64,000 bases of DNA from Lentzea albidocapillata. Lineage in GTDB: Bacteria; Actinomycetota; Actinomycetes; Mycobacteriales; Pseudonocardiaceae. Of the stretch, positions 1 through 8,651 are shown in pieces. Where the stretch lies: positions 248,001-312,000 of the forward strand of contig NZ_JOEA01000003.1 of NCBI RefSeq assembly GCF_000719115.1, written 5' to 3'. Numbering within the stretch: position 1 is the first letter of the stretch; each line of letters starts with the position of its first letter. Made by a program: the position numbers and the translations under genes. Below the pieces are notes generated by a model. It saw only the letters and a program-made list of their open reading frames with translations, was not told the origin of the DNA and did not search any database.

Positions 1-672
1 GGTGGCCATCTCCCAGTCCAGGACGGCGCTGATGGCGAGCGGGTCCTGGGTGACCAGGGCGTTGTCGAGGCGGTAGTCGCCGTGGATGATCGCGGCGCGC
101 GGCGAGTCCGGGACGGTGGCGGCGAGCTTGTCGCGCAGTTCCTCGATGCCCGGTAGATCCCGGCTGCGGGAGGCGTCGAGTTGCTTGCCCCACCGCTTGA
201 CCTGCCGGGCCATGAACCCCTCGGGGCGGCCGAAGTCCTGCAGGCCGACGGAGGCGGGGTCGACCGAGTGCAGGTCGGCGAGCACGTCGACGAGGCGTTC
301 GGACAGGGTGCGGGCGTCTTCGGGGGTGAGCCACGGGCACTGGCCGCGTTCGCGCAGGGCGGCGCCGGGCATCTCCTGCATGAGGTAGAAGGGCGCGCCG
401 ATGACGGAGGTGTCCTCGACGAGCCGGTGTGCGCCGGGCACGGGCACGGTGGTGCCGGCGAGCGCGGAGATGACGCGGAACTCGCGGGCCATGTCGTGGG
501 CGGTGGCGAGGACGTGGCCCAGGGGCGGGCGGCGCAGGACCCAGGTGCGGGTGCCGTCGCTGATGCGGTAGGTGAGGTTGGAGCGGCCGCCGCGGAACAG
601 TTCGCCGGTGAGCGGGCCCGTGCCCAGGTGTGCGGCCAGTGCCTGCAGGTCGAGGCCGGGAAGGTCGGTCAC
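1..672 (-). CDS. Phosphotransferase family protein (APH/ACAD10-like), 3' end outside window
   Basis: Aminoglycoside-phosphotransferase-fold protein of the kind found with acyl-CoA dehydrogenases; the natural substrate is not visible here. The leftward reading frame opens with GTG at 672 (VTDLPGLDLQALAAHLG) and runs off the left edge after about 224 codons. The N-lobe has an ATP-loop-like FRGGRSNLTYRI (about residues 24-35) and LRRPPLGH. The catalytic HGDYRLDN and the metal-binding DWEMAT lie near the left edge (complement of roughly 1-95), so the active site is complete and only the C-terminus is missing. Its GTGA start overlaps the TGA of the upstream HAD gene by 4 nt, so the two are translationally coupled. 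Family assignment is firm; substrate is unknown. Confidence 0.85.
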   Translation of the reverse strand, partial: MTDLPGLDLQALAAHLGTGPLTGELFRGGRSNLTYRISDGTRTWVLRRPPLGHVLATAHDMAREFRVISALAGTTVPVPGAHRLVEDTSVIGAPFYLMQEMPGAALRERGQCPWLTPEDARTLSERLVDVLADLHSVDPASVGLQDFGRPEGFMARQVKRWGKQLDASRSRDLPGIEELRDKLAATVPDSPRAAIIHGDYRLDNALVTQDPLAISAVLDWEMAT

Positions 673-1340
673 AGGTTCACTCCGAGGGTGGCGAGGTGGG
701 CGCGGGTGCTGTCCGCACCGGTGTGGCGGAAGGCGTGCATGCCGACGGCCTGGGCGGCTTCGACGTTGACGGGCGCGTCGTCGAAGAACACCGATCGCGC
801 GGCGGGGACGCCGACCTGCTCGAGGGTGTGGAGGTAGATGCGCTCGTCGGGTTTGCGCAGGCCGATCCGGCCGCTGATCACGACGGTGTCGAACAGCTCG
901 AGCAGCAGGTCCTTCGGGTAGCCCTCGCCCCAGCTGTTGGACAGCAGCGCGGTGTGCAGGCCGGCGGCGCGGGCCTTGCGGACGAGCTCGACCATCGCCG
1001 GGTCCGGGGTGGCGCCGCCGAACATGCGCCTGAGCAGCCCGTTCTCGTCGATGCCCGCGCCGCTGGTGGTGATCAGCTCGGCCGCGAGCAGCCGTTCGAA
1101 CTCAGGCACGGTCAGCTCGCCGGTCTCCAGGCGGAACACGGGGTTGTCCGGGAGCGCGTCGCGGCCCAGCCAGTCGCGCATGATGCGGCCGTACACCTCG
1201 CGGTCGATGGCCTCGGCGTGCAGCCAGGCACCGACGAACTCGGGCACGGAGACGGTCAGGACGCCGCCCCAGTCGAAGATCAGCGCGTCGACCTCGGGCC
1301 GCTGGCCGCCGGGCAGGTCGTTGCCGGTTGAGTCACCCAC
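669..1340 (-). CDS. HAD-IA family hydrolase
   Basis: Haloacid-dehalogenase superfamily protein of about 223 aa. Motif I reads FDWGGVLT, with the nucleophilic Asp near residue 23. The usual second Asp is Gly, as in soluble-epoxide-hydrolase N-domain and ACAD10-type relatives, so true phosphatase activity is uncertain. Motif II is LLSNSWG, motif III is GLRKPDERIY, and the acidic motif IV is FFDDAPVNVEAA. I chose the GTG at 1340; the frame stays open to 1415 but that extension does not look conserved. The start sits 11 bases from a perfect palindrome (1352-1367), so the gene is probably controlled there. It overlaps the downstream phosphotransferase gene by 4 nt, a pairing seen in TetR-controlled acyl-CoA catabolic sets. 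Confidence 0.82.
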   Translation of the reverse strand: MGDSTGNDLPGGQRPEVDALIFDWGGVLTVSVPEFVGAWLHAEAIDREVYGRIMRDWLGRDALPDNPVFRLETGELTVPEFERLLAAELITTSGAGIDENGLLRRMFGGATPDPAMVELVRKARAAGLHTALLSNSWGEGYPKDLLLELFDTVVISGRIGLRKPDERIYLHTLEQVGVPAARSVFFDDAPVNVEAAQAVGMHAFRHTGADSTRAHLATLGVNL

Positions 1341-1351
1341 GACACGGAGGG

Positions 1352-1367
1352 TACCGACCGGTCGGTA
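1352..1367. promoter_or_regulatory. Perfect 16-bp palindrome, probable TetR-type operator
   Basis: The sequence TACCGACCGGTCGGTA is perfectly self-complementary. It lies in the divergent region between the HAD/phosphotransferase pair (leftward) and the esterase genes (rightward), close to the HAD start. ACCGAC-CGGTCGGT dyads are typical of TetR-family operators. No TetR gene lies next to it in the window, so the regulator is unknown. Confidence 0.6.
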
Positions 1368-1485
1368 TGTCGGCAACCGGTGATCTGGGCCGTCAACTTT
1401 CGATGGATGGGACAAGTCCCCTTTATCTGGTTTCCGACTCCCCCGGACCTCGCTACGTTCGAGCCCGAAGGGGGTCCATCAACTC

Positions 1486-2991
1486 ATGGCAAGGTTTACG
1501 ACGGCGGCGCTGGCCGCCGCGATGACGCTCGCCGTCATCCAGGTCCCGATCGCCCGGGCCGATGTCGGCGGCCGCATCGTCAGGACCGACAAGGGCGCCG
1601 TCGCGGGGACGGTGACCAGCACTGATCGCACGTTCGGGAACATCCCGTTCGCCGCCGCGCCGGTGGGGGCGAACCGGTGGCGCGATCCGCAGCCGGTGAC
1701 ACCGTGGCAGGGCGTGCGGGACGCGACCAGGCCCGCGCCGGTCTGCGCGCAGACGCCGCAGCTGGGTGATCCGGCCTCGGACGTCGAGGACTGCCTCTAC
1801 CTCAACGTCACCACCCCGGCCACAGCCCCGGCGAAGCCGCGGCCGGTGATGGTGTGGATCCACGGCGGCGGGTTCATCAACGGCAGCGCGTCGGGCTACG
1901 ACGCGCGGTGGCTCGCGACGCGCAACGACGCCGTGGTCGTGACGGTGAACTACCGGCTGGGGGTGTTCGGGTTCTTCGGCTATCCCGGACTGCCCGGCTC
2001 GGGCGCGTTCGGCCTGGCCGACCAGCAGGCGGCACTGCGGTGGGTGCAGCGCAACATCCGCGCGTTCGGCGGCGACGCCCGCGACGTGACGGTGCTCGGC
2101 GAGTCGGCGGGCGGACTCAGTGTGTGCGCCCACCTGGCCTCACCGGGCGCGGCGGGCCTGTTCGGCAAGGCGGTCATCCAGTCGGGACCGTGCGGGCTGA
2201 GCGTGCCCACCGACCAGCCCGGCGGGCTGATGACGTTCTGGAAGCCACGCGAGGACGTCGAGAAGCAGGGCTCGGACCTGCGACTGGGCTGCTCCGACAT
2301 CACCTGCCTGCGCGCGTTGCCGACCTCGGCGCTGCTCGCGGTGCACGGCGCGTTCGCACAGCCCGCGTTCCACACGCGGGTGCTGCCGATCAACCCGCAC
2401 GTCGCGCAGAACACCGGCCGCACGCACCGGGTGCCGACGCTGGTCGGGTCGACGCGCGACGAGATGACCCTGTACGCGGGGCTGATCTATCCGGAGCCGA
2501 TCCCGGAGCCCGGTTACCCGGCGAAGGCGGCGGCGGTGTTCGGCGAGGACCTCGGCGCCCAGGTCGTCGCCCGCTACCCGGTCAACGGCAACGGCGACGC
2601 GCGTGACGAGCTGGCGGCGGCGCTGACGGACCGGTCGTGGTCGTGCCCGACGCACGAGACACGGCAGCGGCTGGGACGGCGGATGCCGGTGGCGGGCTAC
2701 GAGTTCGCGCAGCCCGACATGCCGATGATCTTTCCGGGGATGCCGCCGTTCCCCGGCGGCTACCGGGCCTATCACGCCTCGGAGCTGCCGTTGCTCTTCG
2801 AGTTCGAGGGCCTGCCGCTCACCGCCGCTCAGCGGGAGCTGTCCGGCTACCTGCTCACGGCGTGGGGACGGTTCGCCCGCACCGGCGATCCCGGCTGGCG
2901 GGCACCGGTGCAGTCGCTGCGGGCGGGTGCGATCGGGCCGGCCGACTTCGTGAAGGACCACCAGTGCGATTTCTGGGGACAACAACACTGA
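1486..2991 (+). CDS. Secreted type-B carboxylesterase (copy 1)
   Basis: Alpha/beta-hydrolase of the carboxylesterase/para-nitrobenzyl esterase family, 501 aa, predicted to be exported by a signal peptide (MARFTTAALAAAMTLAVIQVPIARA). The oxyanion-hole HGGG is at residues 126-129 and the nucleophile is Ser207 in GESAGG. The early EDCLYLNV signature is present. It hydrolyses ester bonds; the substrate cannot be read from sequence. A second, closely similar esterase follows 14 nt downstream, so this is a tandem duplication transcribed as one unit, probably with the MFS gene after it. Confidence 0.93.
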   Translation: MARFTTAALAAAMTLAVIQVPIARADVGGRIVRTDKGAVAGTVTSTDRTFGNIPFAAAPVGANRWRDPQPVTPWQGVRDATRPAPVCAQTPQLGDPASDVEDCLYLNVTTPATAPAKPRPVMVWIHGGGFINGSASGYDARWLATRNDAVVVTVNYRLGVFGFFGYPGLPGSGAFGLADQQAALRWVQRNIRAFGGDARDVTVLGESAGGLSVCAHLASPGAAGLFGKAVIQSGPCGLSVPTDQPGGLMTFWKPREDVEKQGSDLRLGCSDITCLRALPTSALLAVHGAFAQPAFHTRVLPINPHVAQNTGRTHRVPTLVGSTRDEMTLYAGLIYPEPIPEPGYPAKAAAVFGEDLGAQVVARYPVNGNGDARDELAAALTDRSWSCPTHETRQRLGRRMPVAGYEFAQPDMPMIFPGMPPFPGGYRAYHASELPLLFEFEGLPLTAAQRELSGYLLTAWGRFARTGDPGWRAPVQSLRAGAIGPADFVKDHQCDFWGQQH

Positions 2992-3005
2992 GGGGTGTTC
3001 AGCTG

Positions 3006-4505
3006 ATGAAACGACTGCTGACGGCGGCCATGGCCGCCGCGCTGGCGTTCACGATCACGCAGGTCCCGGCGCAGGCCGAGGGCGAGGGCGGGGTCGTGCG
3101 CACCGACAAGGGCGCCGTGCGGGGCACGGTGACCGACACGTACCGGACGTTCGGGAACATCCCGTTCGCCGCCGCCCCCGTGGGGGCCAACCGGTGGCGC
3201 GACCCGCAGCCCGCCGCGCCGTGGCAGGGCGTGCGGGACGCGACCAGGCCCGCGCCGGTCTGCGCGCAGACCGCGCAGCTGGGCCAGCCCGGCTCCGAGA
3301 CCGAGGACTGCCTCTACCTCAACGTCACCACCCCGGCCACGGCCCCGAAGAAACCACGGCCGGTGATGGTGTGGATCCACGGCGGCGGGTTCACCGGCGG
3401 TGGCGCGTCGCTGTATGACGCCCGGCAGCTCGCGACGCGCAACGACGCCGTCGTGGTGACGGTGAACTACCGGCTCGGCGTGTTCGGCTACTTCGGCCAC
3501 CCCGGCCTGCCCGGCTCGGGCGCGTTCGGCCTGGCCGACCAGCAGGCAGCGCTGCGGTGGGTGCAGCGCAACGCCCGCGCGTTCGGCGGCAACCCCGGCA
3601 ACGTGACGATCTTCGGTGAGTCCGCGGGCGGGCTGAGCGTGTGCGCGCAGCTCGCGTCACCGCGGGCCGCGGGCCTGTTCGCCAAGGCGATCATCCAGTC
3701 CGGTCCGTGCGGGCTGGTCTCGCCGTCGTTCACCGAACCCGGCAAGTTCACGCACGTGTGGAAGTCCCGCACCGACGTGGAGAAGCAGGGCACCGGCACC
3801 CTGGGCTGCGCGGACGTGGCCTGCCTGCGGGCCAAGCCGGTCGCAGAGCTGCTGACCGTGCACGAGCAGTTCGCCAGCCCCGCGTTCGACACCGCCGTCA
3901 TGCCCGTCGACCCGGTCGTGGCGCAACGCACGGGACGCCTGCACCGCGTACCGACGATGATCGGCTCCACGCACGACGAGTTCACGCTGTTCGCCGCGTT
4001 GATCTGGGCGCAGCCACTGCCCGAGGCCGGGTACCGGGCACAGGTGGCGGGCCTGTTCGGCCAGGCACCTGCCGACCGGATCGTGGCCCGCTACCCGGTC
4101 AACGGCAACGACGACGCCCGCGACGAGCTCGCCCGGCTGCTGACCGACGCGTCGTGGGCCTGCCCCACCGACACCGCGCGCAAGGAGATCGGCCGCCACA
4201 CGCGGGTCTCGGGCTACGAGTTCGCCGACCCCGACGCGCCGCTGATCTTCCCCGGCCTGCCGCCGTTCCCCGACTACGGCGCCTACCACGCCTCCGAGCT
4301 GCTGTCGCTGTTCGAGTTCCCCGGCGTGCAGCTCACGCCCGCACAGCGCAGGCTGTCGGACTACATGATCACGGCGTGGGGCCGCTTCGCCCGCACCGGC
4401 GACCCGGGATGGCGTCCGGACGTGCAGTCACTGGCGCCCGGAGCAATCGGCGGCACTGATTTCGCCCGCGAACACCAGTGCGGGTTCTGGTCGTCCATCC
4501 TGTAG
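3006..4505 (+). CDS. Secreted type-B carboxylesterase (copy 2)
   Basis: Second esterase of the tandem pair, 499 aa. The open frame extends upstream to 2637, inside copy 1. The real start is the ATG at 3006, because a signal peptide follows it at once (MKRLLTAAMAAALAFTITQV) and GGGGTGTTCAGCTG precedes it. HGGG and GESAGG (Ser206) are intact, as is the C-terminal AYHASEL. Long blocks are near identical to copy 1, for example the segments around FGNIPFAAAPVGANRWRD and TARNDAVVVTVNYRLGVFG-like regions, while the 240-300 region differs. This suggests functional divergence after duplication. The next gene starts 3 nt after its stop. Confidence 0.93.
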   Translation: MKRLLTAAMAAALAFTITQVPAQAEGEGGVVRTDKGAVRGTVTDTYRTFGNIPFAAAPVGANRWRDPQPAAPWQGVRDATRPAPVCAQTAQLGQPGSETEDCLYLNVTTPATAPKKPRPVMVWIHGGGFTGGGASLYDARQLATRNDAVVVTVNYRLGVFGYFGHPGLPGSGAFGLADQQAALRWVQRNARAFGGNPGNVTIFGESAGGLSVCAQLASPRAAGLFAKAIIQSGPCGLVSPSFTEPGKFTHVWKSRTDVEKQGTGTLGCADVACLRAKPVAELLTVHEQFASPAFDTAVMPVDPVVAQRTGRLHRVPTMIGSTHDEFTLFAALIWAQPLPEAGYRAQVAGLFGQAPADRIVARYPVNGNDDARDELARLLTDASWACPTDTARKEIGRHTRVSGYEFADPDAPLIFPGLPPFPDYGAYHASELLSLFEFPGVQLTPAQRRLSDYMITAWGRFARTGDPGWRPDVQSLAPGAIGGTDFAREHQCGFWSSIL

Positions 4506-4508
4506 CGC

Positions 4509-5783
4509 ATGCCCGGCTACCGCGACCTCGCCCGCGATCGCGAGTTCCGCGCCCTGCTCGTGGCGCACGTGGTGTCGGTGGCCGGAGACCAGTTCGCCAG
4601 GGTCGCGCTGACGGTGCACGTCTACGACCGCACCGCCAGCGCCGGCCTGGCCGCGCTGACCTACGCGTTGACGTTCCTGCCCGACCTGCTCGGCGGGCCC
4701 CTGCTCTCCGGGCTCGCCGACCGGTTCGCCCGCAGGCGGGTGATGGTGGCCGCCGACCTCGTCCGGGCGGTCCTCCTGTTGTTCATGGCGATACCGGGGC
4801 TGCCTCTGTGGGCACTCGCGTCGCTGCTGGTATCCGTGCAGTTCGCGGGAGCGCCGCACGGGGCGGCCCGGGCGGCGCTGCTGCCGCAGATCCTGCCCGA
4901 CGAGCGGTATCCGATGGGTCAGGCGGTACTCAGCACCGTCACCCAGGCCGCGCAGGTCGCCGGTTTCCTCACCGGCGGCGCGCTGGTCGCCTGGCTCGGA
5001 CCAGGCCTCGTGCTGATCGCCGACGGGCTGACGTTCGCGGTCTCGGCGGCACTGATAGCAGCGTTCCTGCTGCACCGGCCCGCACCGCGACACGCACACG
5101 TCCGCGCGTGGCCCGCCGACCTGGTCGGCGGGGCGAGGCTGGTGTGGGGTGACCGGCGGCTGCGCGCGCTGGTCGCGCTCGCCTGCGTCTCGGGCTTCTA
5201 CATCGCCGGGGAGGCTCTCGCGGCACCGTACTCGGCGCAGCTCGGAGCCGGACCGGCCGGCGTCGGGCTCATCTTCGGCGCCTACGCCGCGGGCGCTGCC
5301 GCCGGCATGCTGCTGATCGCACGCCAAAGCGAGCGGCAACAACTACGGCTCATGCCGTGGCTGGCGATCGCCGCGTGCGCTGTTCTCGTCCCGGCCGCGT
5401 TGCGGCCGGGCCTGGCGGTCAGCGTGGCACTGTTCGCGCTGTCCGGAGCAGCCAGCGCGTATCACCTGGTCGCGAACACGAGTTTCGTGCGCGCGGTTCC
5501 GGATTCCTCACGAGGGCAGGCGTTCGGTCTGGCCGTCACGGCGCTGCGGGTCTCCCAAGGCATCGGGGTGGCCCTGGCCGGCGTGGCGGCCGAACGGATC
5601 GCGGTGCACCTCGTCGTCGCCGCCGCCGGAGCACTCGGCGTGCTCGCGGCAGGCGGTGCGGCCATCTTCTGGTGGGTCAGCGGGTCTCGCCCGAACGCCA
5701 GTCGTTCGGACGGTTCCAGTCGTTGGGGCGGCACCAGTCGTTCGGACGGACCGGACGCGGGGAAGAGGTACGGACGATCATGA
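4509..5783 (+). CDS. MFS transporter
   Basis: Major facilitator superfamily protein of 424 aa with about 12 hydrophobic spans. It carries the MFS motif A-like loop GLADRFARRRVMVAADL (about residues 71-87), typical of actinobacterial drug or metabolite exporters of the enterobactin-exporter type. It starts 3 nt after the esterase stop, so it is probably cotranscribed with the two esterases. Export of a compound acted on by the secreted esterases is possible but not shown. The C-terminal 30 residues are hydrophilic and contain a six-residue repeat encoded by the 18-bp tandem repeat at 5698-5751. Confidence 0.88.
   Translation: MPGYRDLARDREFRALLVAHVVSVAGDQFARVALTVHVYDRTASAGLAALTYALTFLPDLLGGPLLSGLADRFARRRVMVAADLVRAVLLLFMAIPGLPLWALASLLVSVQFAGAPHGAARAALLPQILPDERYPMGQAVLSTVTQAAQVAGFLTGGALVAWLGPGLVLIADGLTFAVSAALIAAFLLHRPAPRHAHVRAWPADLVGGARLVWGDRRLRALVALACVSGFYIAGEALAAPYSAQLGAGPAGVGLIFGAYAAGAAAGMLLIARQSERQQLRLMPWLAIAACAVLVPAALRPGLAVSVALFALSGAASAYHLVANTSFVRAVPDSSRGQAFGLAVTALRVSQGIGVALAGVAAERIAVHLVVAAAGALGVLAAGGAAIFWWVSGSRPNASRSDGSSRWGGTSRSDGPDAGKRYGRS
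5698..5751 (+). repeat. 18-bp tandem repeat, three units, at the 3' end of the MFS gene
   Basis: Units start at 5698, 5716 and 5734. Units 1 and 3 share CCAGTCGTTCGGACGG and unit 2 is CCAGTCGTTGGGGCGG. Being a multiple of three, the repeat keeps frame and encodes SRSDGS-SRWGGT-SRSDGP in the cytoplasmic tail. It is a likely site of length variation by slippage. Confidence 0.8.
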
Positions 5784-5812
5784 CAATCTCCTTCGAAGGG
5801 GTGCGGAAATCG

Positions 5813-5825
5813 TGAGTACTACTCA
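5813..5825. promoter_or_regulatory. Short perfect palindrome upstream of the diguanylate cyclase gene
   Basis: TGAGTA-C-TACTCA is a perfect inverted repeat in the 129-bp gap between the MFS gene and the GGEEF gene (5784-5912), about 90 bp before the GTG start. It could be an operator; no regulator gene is adjacent. The rest of the gap shows nothing else I can support. Confidence 0.35.
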
Positions 5826-5912
5826 GGGTGAGGTCCCCCACATGGAGCCACGACTTTGAGTTACCCGGTAGCTACAGTTGTTTGTTCCTGACGGTGGTGT
5901 GGGGGTGGCAGC

Positions 5913-7166
5913 GTGCCTTGGCTCGACCCGCGCCGATGGAGGTTATGGTCGCTTCCTCCTGTGGTGCTGGCCTACGTCGTGACGGCGGACGTTTTGGCGT
6001 CCCTCGTCACGCTCGCCACCGCATGGCGTACCCCGGCCGAGACCTTGGCCTGGCCGTTGTTCCTGCTGCTCGCCGGAGGTGCGGTACTGCACCTGGAGGC
6101 AGCCCAGGGAATCGAGCGGATTCGCGAAATCTCACGCGAAGGCTCGCCACACGCCCACATGCAGTCGGTGTGGCTGTTCGCAGGCGTGCTCGTACTACCG
6201 ATGCCCCTGCTGGTCGCGCTGATCGCAATCAGCTACCTGCACGCGTGGCTCCGGGTCTACAAGCGGCGGGCGGTCCTGTTCCGCAAGGTGTTCTCCGCGG
6301 CCACTGTCGTACTCGCATGCGCCGCGGCGCAACAGGTTCTCGGATTCTTCCCGAACCGGCCTCTTGACGTTGACGGCCCGATCGGCCTGATCGCGCTGAC
6401 CCTGGCCGGCCTCGTGTACTGGCTGGTGAACTACGCGCTCGTGGTCGCCGCCATCGTCATGACCAACCGCGACCAGCCCGCCCGCGCCGCCCTGGGCAAC
6501 GCCTCCGACCAGCTCATCATCCTCGCCTCCATCGGCCTGGGCTCCGTGCTCGCGATCATGATGAACGACCGCCCGTGGCTCGCCCCGATGCTGCTGCTGA
6601 CCGTCCTCGCCCTGCACATGGGCCTGCTGCTCCCGCAGTTCCGCGTCGCCGCCCGCACCGACTCCAAGACCGGCCTGGTCGACGCCACGTTCTGGCACGA
6701 CGTCGCCGGCCGCGAGATCGAACGCGCCCGCCGCCTGCAGTCCACCGTCGGCGTGCTGCTCCTCGACCTCGACCACTTCAAACAGATCAACGACACCTAC
6801 GGCCACCTCGCCGGCGACCGCGTCCTGCTCGCCGTCGCCGACGCCCTCAAACACTCCGTGCGCTCCTACGACCTCGTGGGCCGCTTCGGCGGCGAGGAGT
6901 TCGCCGTCCTGCTCCCCGGCGTGAGCACCGACGAGGTCCGCGCCACCGCCGAACGCATCCGCTTCGAGATCGCGAGCCTGCACATCGTCGCCGTCGACCG
7001 CCTCGGCCGCGAACAGGTCGTCGCCGGCCTCACCGCCTCCGTGGGCGCCGCGGTGTTCCCCGACACCGGAACCGAGCTCAGCCCGCTGCTGCTCGCCGCG
7101 GACGAGGCGCTCTACCAGGCCAAGAGCAACGGCCGCGACCGCGTCGCCACCGCGCAGCTCTTCTAG
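5913..7166 (+). CDS. Membrane diguanylate cyclase (GGEEF)
   Basis: Predicted to make cyclic di-GMP from two GTP at the inner face of the membrane. The 417-aa protein has about six hydrophobic spans in residues 15-240 (MASE-like sensor region, ligand unknown), then a GGDEF domain at about 248-410. The active-site loop is GGEEF (326-330), and LDLDHFKQINDTYGH carries the metal and substrate residues. An inhibitory-site RSYD lies exactly five residues before GGEEF, so feedback inhibition by product is expected. The GTG start is preceded by a G-rich stretch. Its TAG stop overlaps the stop of the convergent hydrolase gene in one CTAG (7163-7166). Confidence 0.93.
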   Translation: MPWLDPRRWRLWSLPPVVLAYVVTADVLASLVTLATAWRTPAETLAWPLFLLLAGGAVLHLEAAQGIERIREISREGSPHAHMQSVWLFAGVLVLPMPLLVALIAISYLHAWLRVYKRRAVLFRKVFSAATVVLACAAAQQVLGFFPNRPLDVDGPIGLIALTLAGLVYWLVNYALVVAAIVMTNRDQPARAALGNASDQLIILASIGLGSVLAIMMNDRPWLAPMLLLTVLALHMGLLLPQFRVAARTDSKTGLVDATFWHDVAGREIERARRLQSTVGVLLLDLDHFKQINDTYGHLAGDRVLLAVADALKHSVRSYDLVGRFGGEEFAVLLPGVSTDEVRATAERIRFEIASLHIVAVDRLGREQVVAGLTASVGAAVFPDTGTELSPLLLAADEALYQAKSNGRDRVATAQLF

Positions 7167-8008
7167 ACCCCGTCCAGGAACGCCGCGACCTGCTCCGACA
7201 CCCGCTCCGGGTCCTCCACCCACGGGTAGTGCCCCACACCCTCGTGCACGTACAACGTCACATCCGAGAACAGCTCCGCCAGCTGCGCACACCGCCGCAC
7301 CGGCGAGATCGGGTCCTCCGAGCACACGTACACCAGCACCGGATGGTCGAAGTCCACCAGCGCCCGCCGCAACACCCCCGGCACGAACGCGCCCTCGGCG
7401 TTGTAACCCAGCGCCACCTCGTACTTCCACTGACCCAGCTCGGCGTTCGCATGCGCCCGCGCCCGCTCGTCCCACCGCGCGTACAGCAACGGCGACGCCG
7501 CCACCCGGTTCTCCACCGAGTCGTCCCCCGCCGCGTTGCGCGCAAGCGCCGCCGTCGCGGCCTCGAACCGCGGCTGATCCACCCGCGCCGCCAGGAACAC
7601 GTCCCAGTCACTCTGCTCCGGCGACAACCCGACACTGCGCAACGCCGGCGTCAGCAACACCAGCTTCCCGACATGCTCGGGAAAGTCCGCCGCGTACCCC
7701 ATCGCGATCCCCGCACCCGCCGAATGACCCACCACGTCCACGACGTCCAGACCCAGATGCCGGCGCAGCATCTCCACGTCCCGCACCAGCATGTCCCGCC
7801 GGTACGTGAACGGATCCGCCGGCTCGTCCGAAGCACCCGTACCCCGGTTGTCCAGCACGATCAGCCGCCGCGACGCATCCAGGCCACCGAGGGTCTCCAG
7901 ATACTCCGAAGCCCGGCCAGGACCACCGGCCAGGACGATCAGCGGAGTGCCCTCACCCTCTTCCCGATAGGCGAGTTCCGTGCCGTCGAACGAGGTGAAG
8001 CGTGCCAT
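7163..8008 (-). CDS. Alpha/beta-fold hydrolase
   Basis: 281-aa alpha/beta hydrolase similar to proline iminopeptidase-like and epoxide-hydrolase-like enzymes. The nucleophile elbow is GHSAG (Ser96), the oxyanion region is LAGGPG (27-32), and the catalytic His is in GVGHYPWVEDP near the C-terminus. The frame is open further upstream, but the ATG at 8008 (MARFTSFDG) begins the conserved fold. This ATG overlaps, on the opposite strand, the likely ATG of the next gene (8007-8009), so each promoter must lie inside the other coding region. Its stop shares CTAG with the GGEEF gene. Confidence 0.88.
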   Translation of the reverse strand: MARFTSFDGTELAYREEGEGTPLIVLAGGPGRASEYLETLGGLDASRRLIVLDNRGTGASDEPADPFTYRRDMLVRDVEMLRRHLGLDVVDVVGHSAGAGIAMGYAADFPEHVGKLVLLTPALRSVGLSPEQSDWDVFLAARVDQPRFEAATAALARNAAGDDSVENRVAASPLLYARWDERARAHANAELGQWKYEVALGYNAEGAFVPGVLRRALVDFDHPVLVYVCSEDPISPVRRCAQLAELFSDVTLYVHEGVGHYPWVEDPERVSEQVAAFLDGV

Positions 8009-8483
8009 GCTGCACATCATGCCGAAGATCGCCACGGCCGACCTCGTCGACCGGCCGCAGCTGCTCGAGTTCCTCTCCACCCGACACCACGGCGTCCTCA
8101 TCACCCGCCGCCCCTCGACCGGCGGCGTGCAGGTCTCCCCCGTCGCCTGCGGCGTCGACACCCACGGCCGCATCGTCATCGCGACCTACCCCCAGCGCGC
8201 CAAGGTCCGCAACGCCCGCCGCGACCCGTCCGTCACGATCTGCGTGCTCTCCGACGACTGGAACGACGCCTACGTCCAGATCGACGGCACCGCCGAAGTC
8301 CTCGACCTCCCCGACGCACTGGACGACTTCGTCGAGTACTACCGCTGCATCGCAGGCGAACACCCCGACTGGGACGAGTACCGCGCCGCCATGCTCCGCC
8401 AGGGCAAATCCCTCATCCGCATCACCATCGACAGCTGGGGACCCATCGCCACCGGCGGCTTCCCACCCGAACTGGACTCGTGA
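8007..8483 (+). CDS. PPOX-class (F420/flavin-binding split-barrel) protein
   Basis: About 158 aa, pyridoxamine-5'-phosphate-oxidase-like split barrel of the actinobacterial F420-dependent group. Diagnostic features are a conserved barrel start (HHGVLITRRPSTGGVQVSPV), the RAKVRNARRDP cofactor-binding stretch, and the DGTAEVLDLP segment. It probably reduces a substrate with F420H2 or flavin; the substrate is unknown. Start choice: GAGGTGAAG (7992-8000) is well placed for the ATG at 8007, while the ATG at 8019 (MPKIATADL) matches the family start better but would lack a ribosome-binding site. The TGA stop lies one base before the repeat element at 8485. Confidence 0.82.
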   Translation: MLHIMPKIATADLVDRPQLLEFLSTRHHGVLITRRPSTGGVQVSPVACGVDTHGRIVIATYPQRAKVRNARRDPSVTICVLSDDWNDAYVQIDGTAEVLDLPDALDDFVEYYRCIAGEHPDWDEYRAAMLRQGKSLIRITIDSWGPIATGGFPPELDS

Positions 8484-8484
8484 T

Positions 8485-8651
8485 CTAGTGGCGCGACCCG
8501 GAACGTCGGCGAGGTAATCCACGCTCAGCAGGGCACCTCGCGGCGCCGCCCCCACGCCCCCGTACAACCAGTACGACGACGTGGGGGCGACACCACGATG
8601 CACCCGTCTGACCCCGAATTCCCCCGGCAACCTTCCGGGCCACACCACTAG
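8485..8651. mobile_element. MITE-like terminal-inverted-repeat element, copy A (with 60-bp internal block)
   Basis: 167-bp non-coding element between two convergent genes. Its ends are imperfect inverted repeats of about 24 bp beginning CTAGTGGCGYGACCCGGAAC on one side and CTAGTGGTGTGGCCCGGAA on the other. Leaving out the block at 8541-8600, it matches copy B (14257-14363, opposite orientation) at 103 of 107 positions. The extra block has its own hairpin (GCCCCCACG ... CGTGGGGGC). The right-end CTAG (8648-8651) provides the TAG stop of the leftward VOC gene. No transposase is encoded. Its strong dyad could also act as a two-way terminator. Confidence 0.85.

Noticed and set aside
5698..5751. 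CRISPR-like direct repeats
   Set aside because: Units are 18 bp, contiguous without spacers and in frame inside a gene tail.
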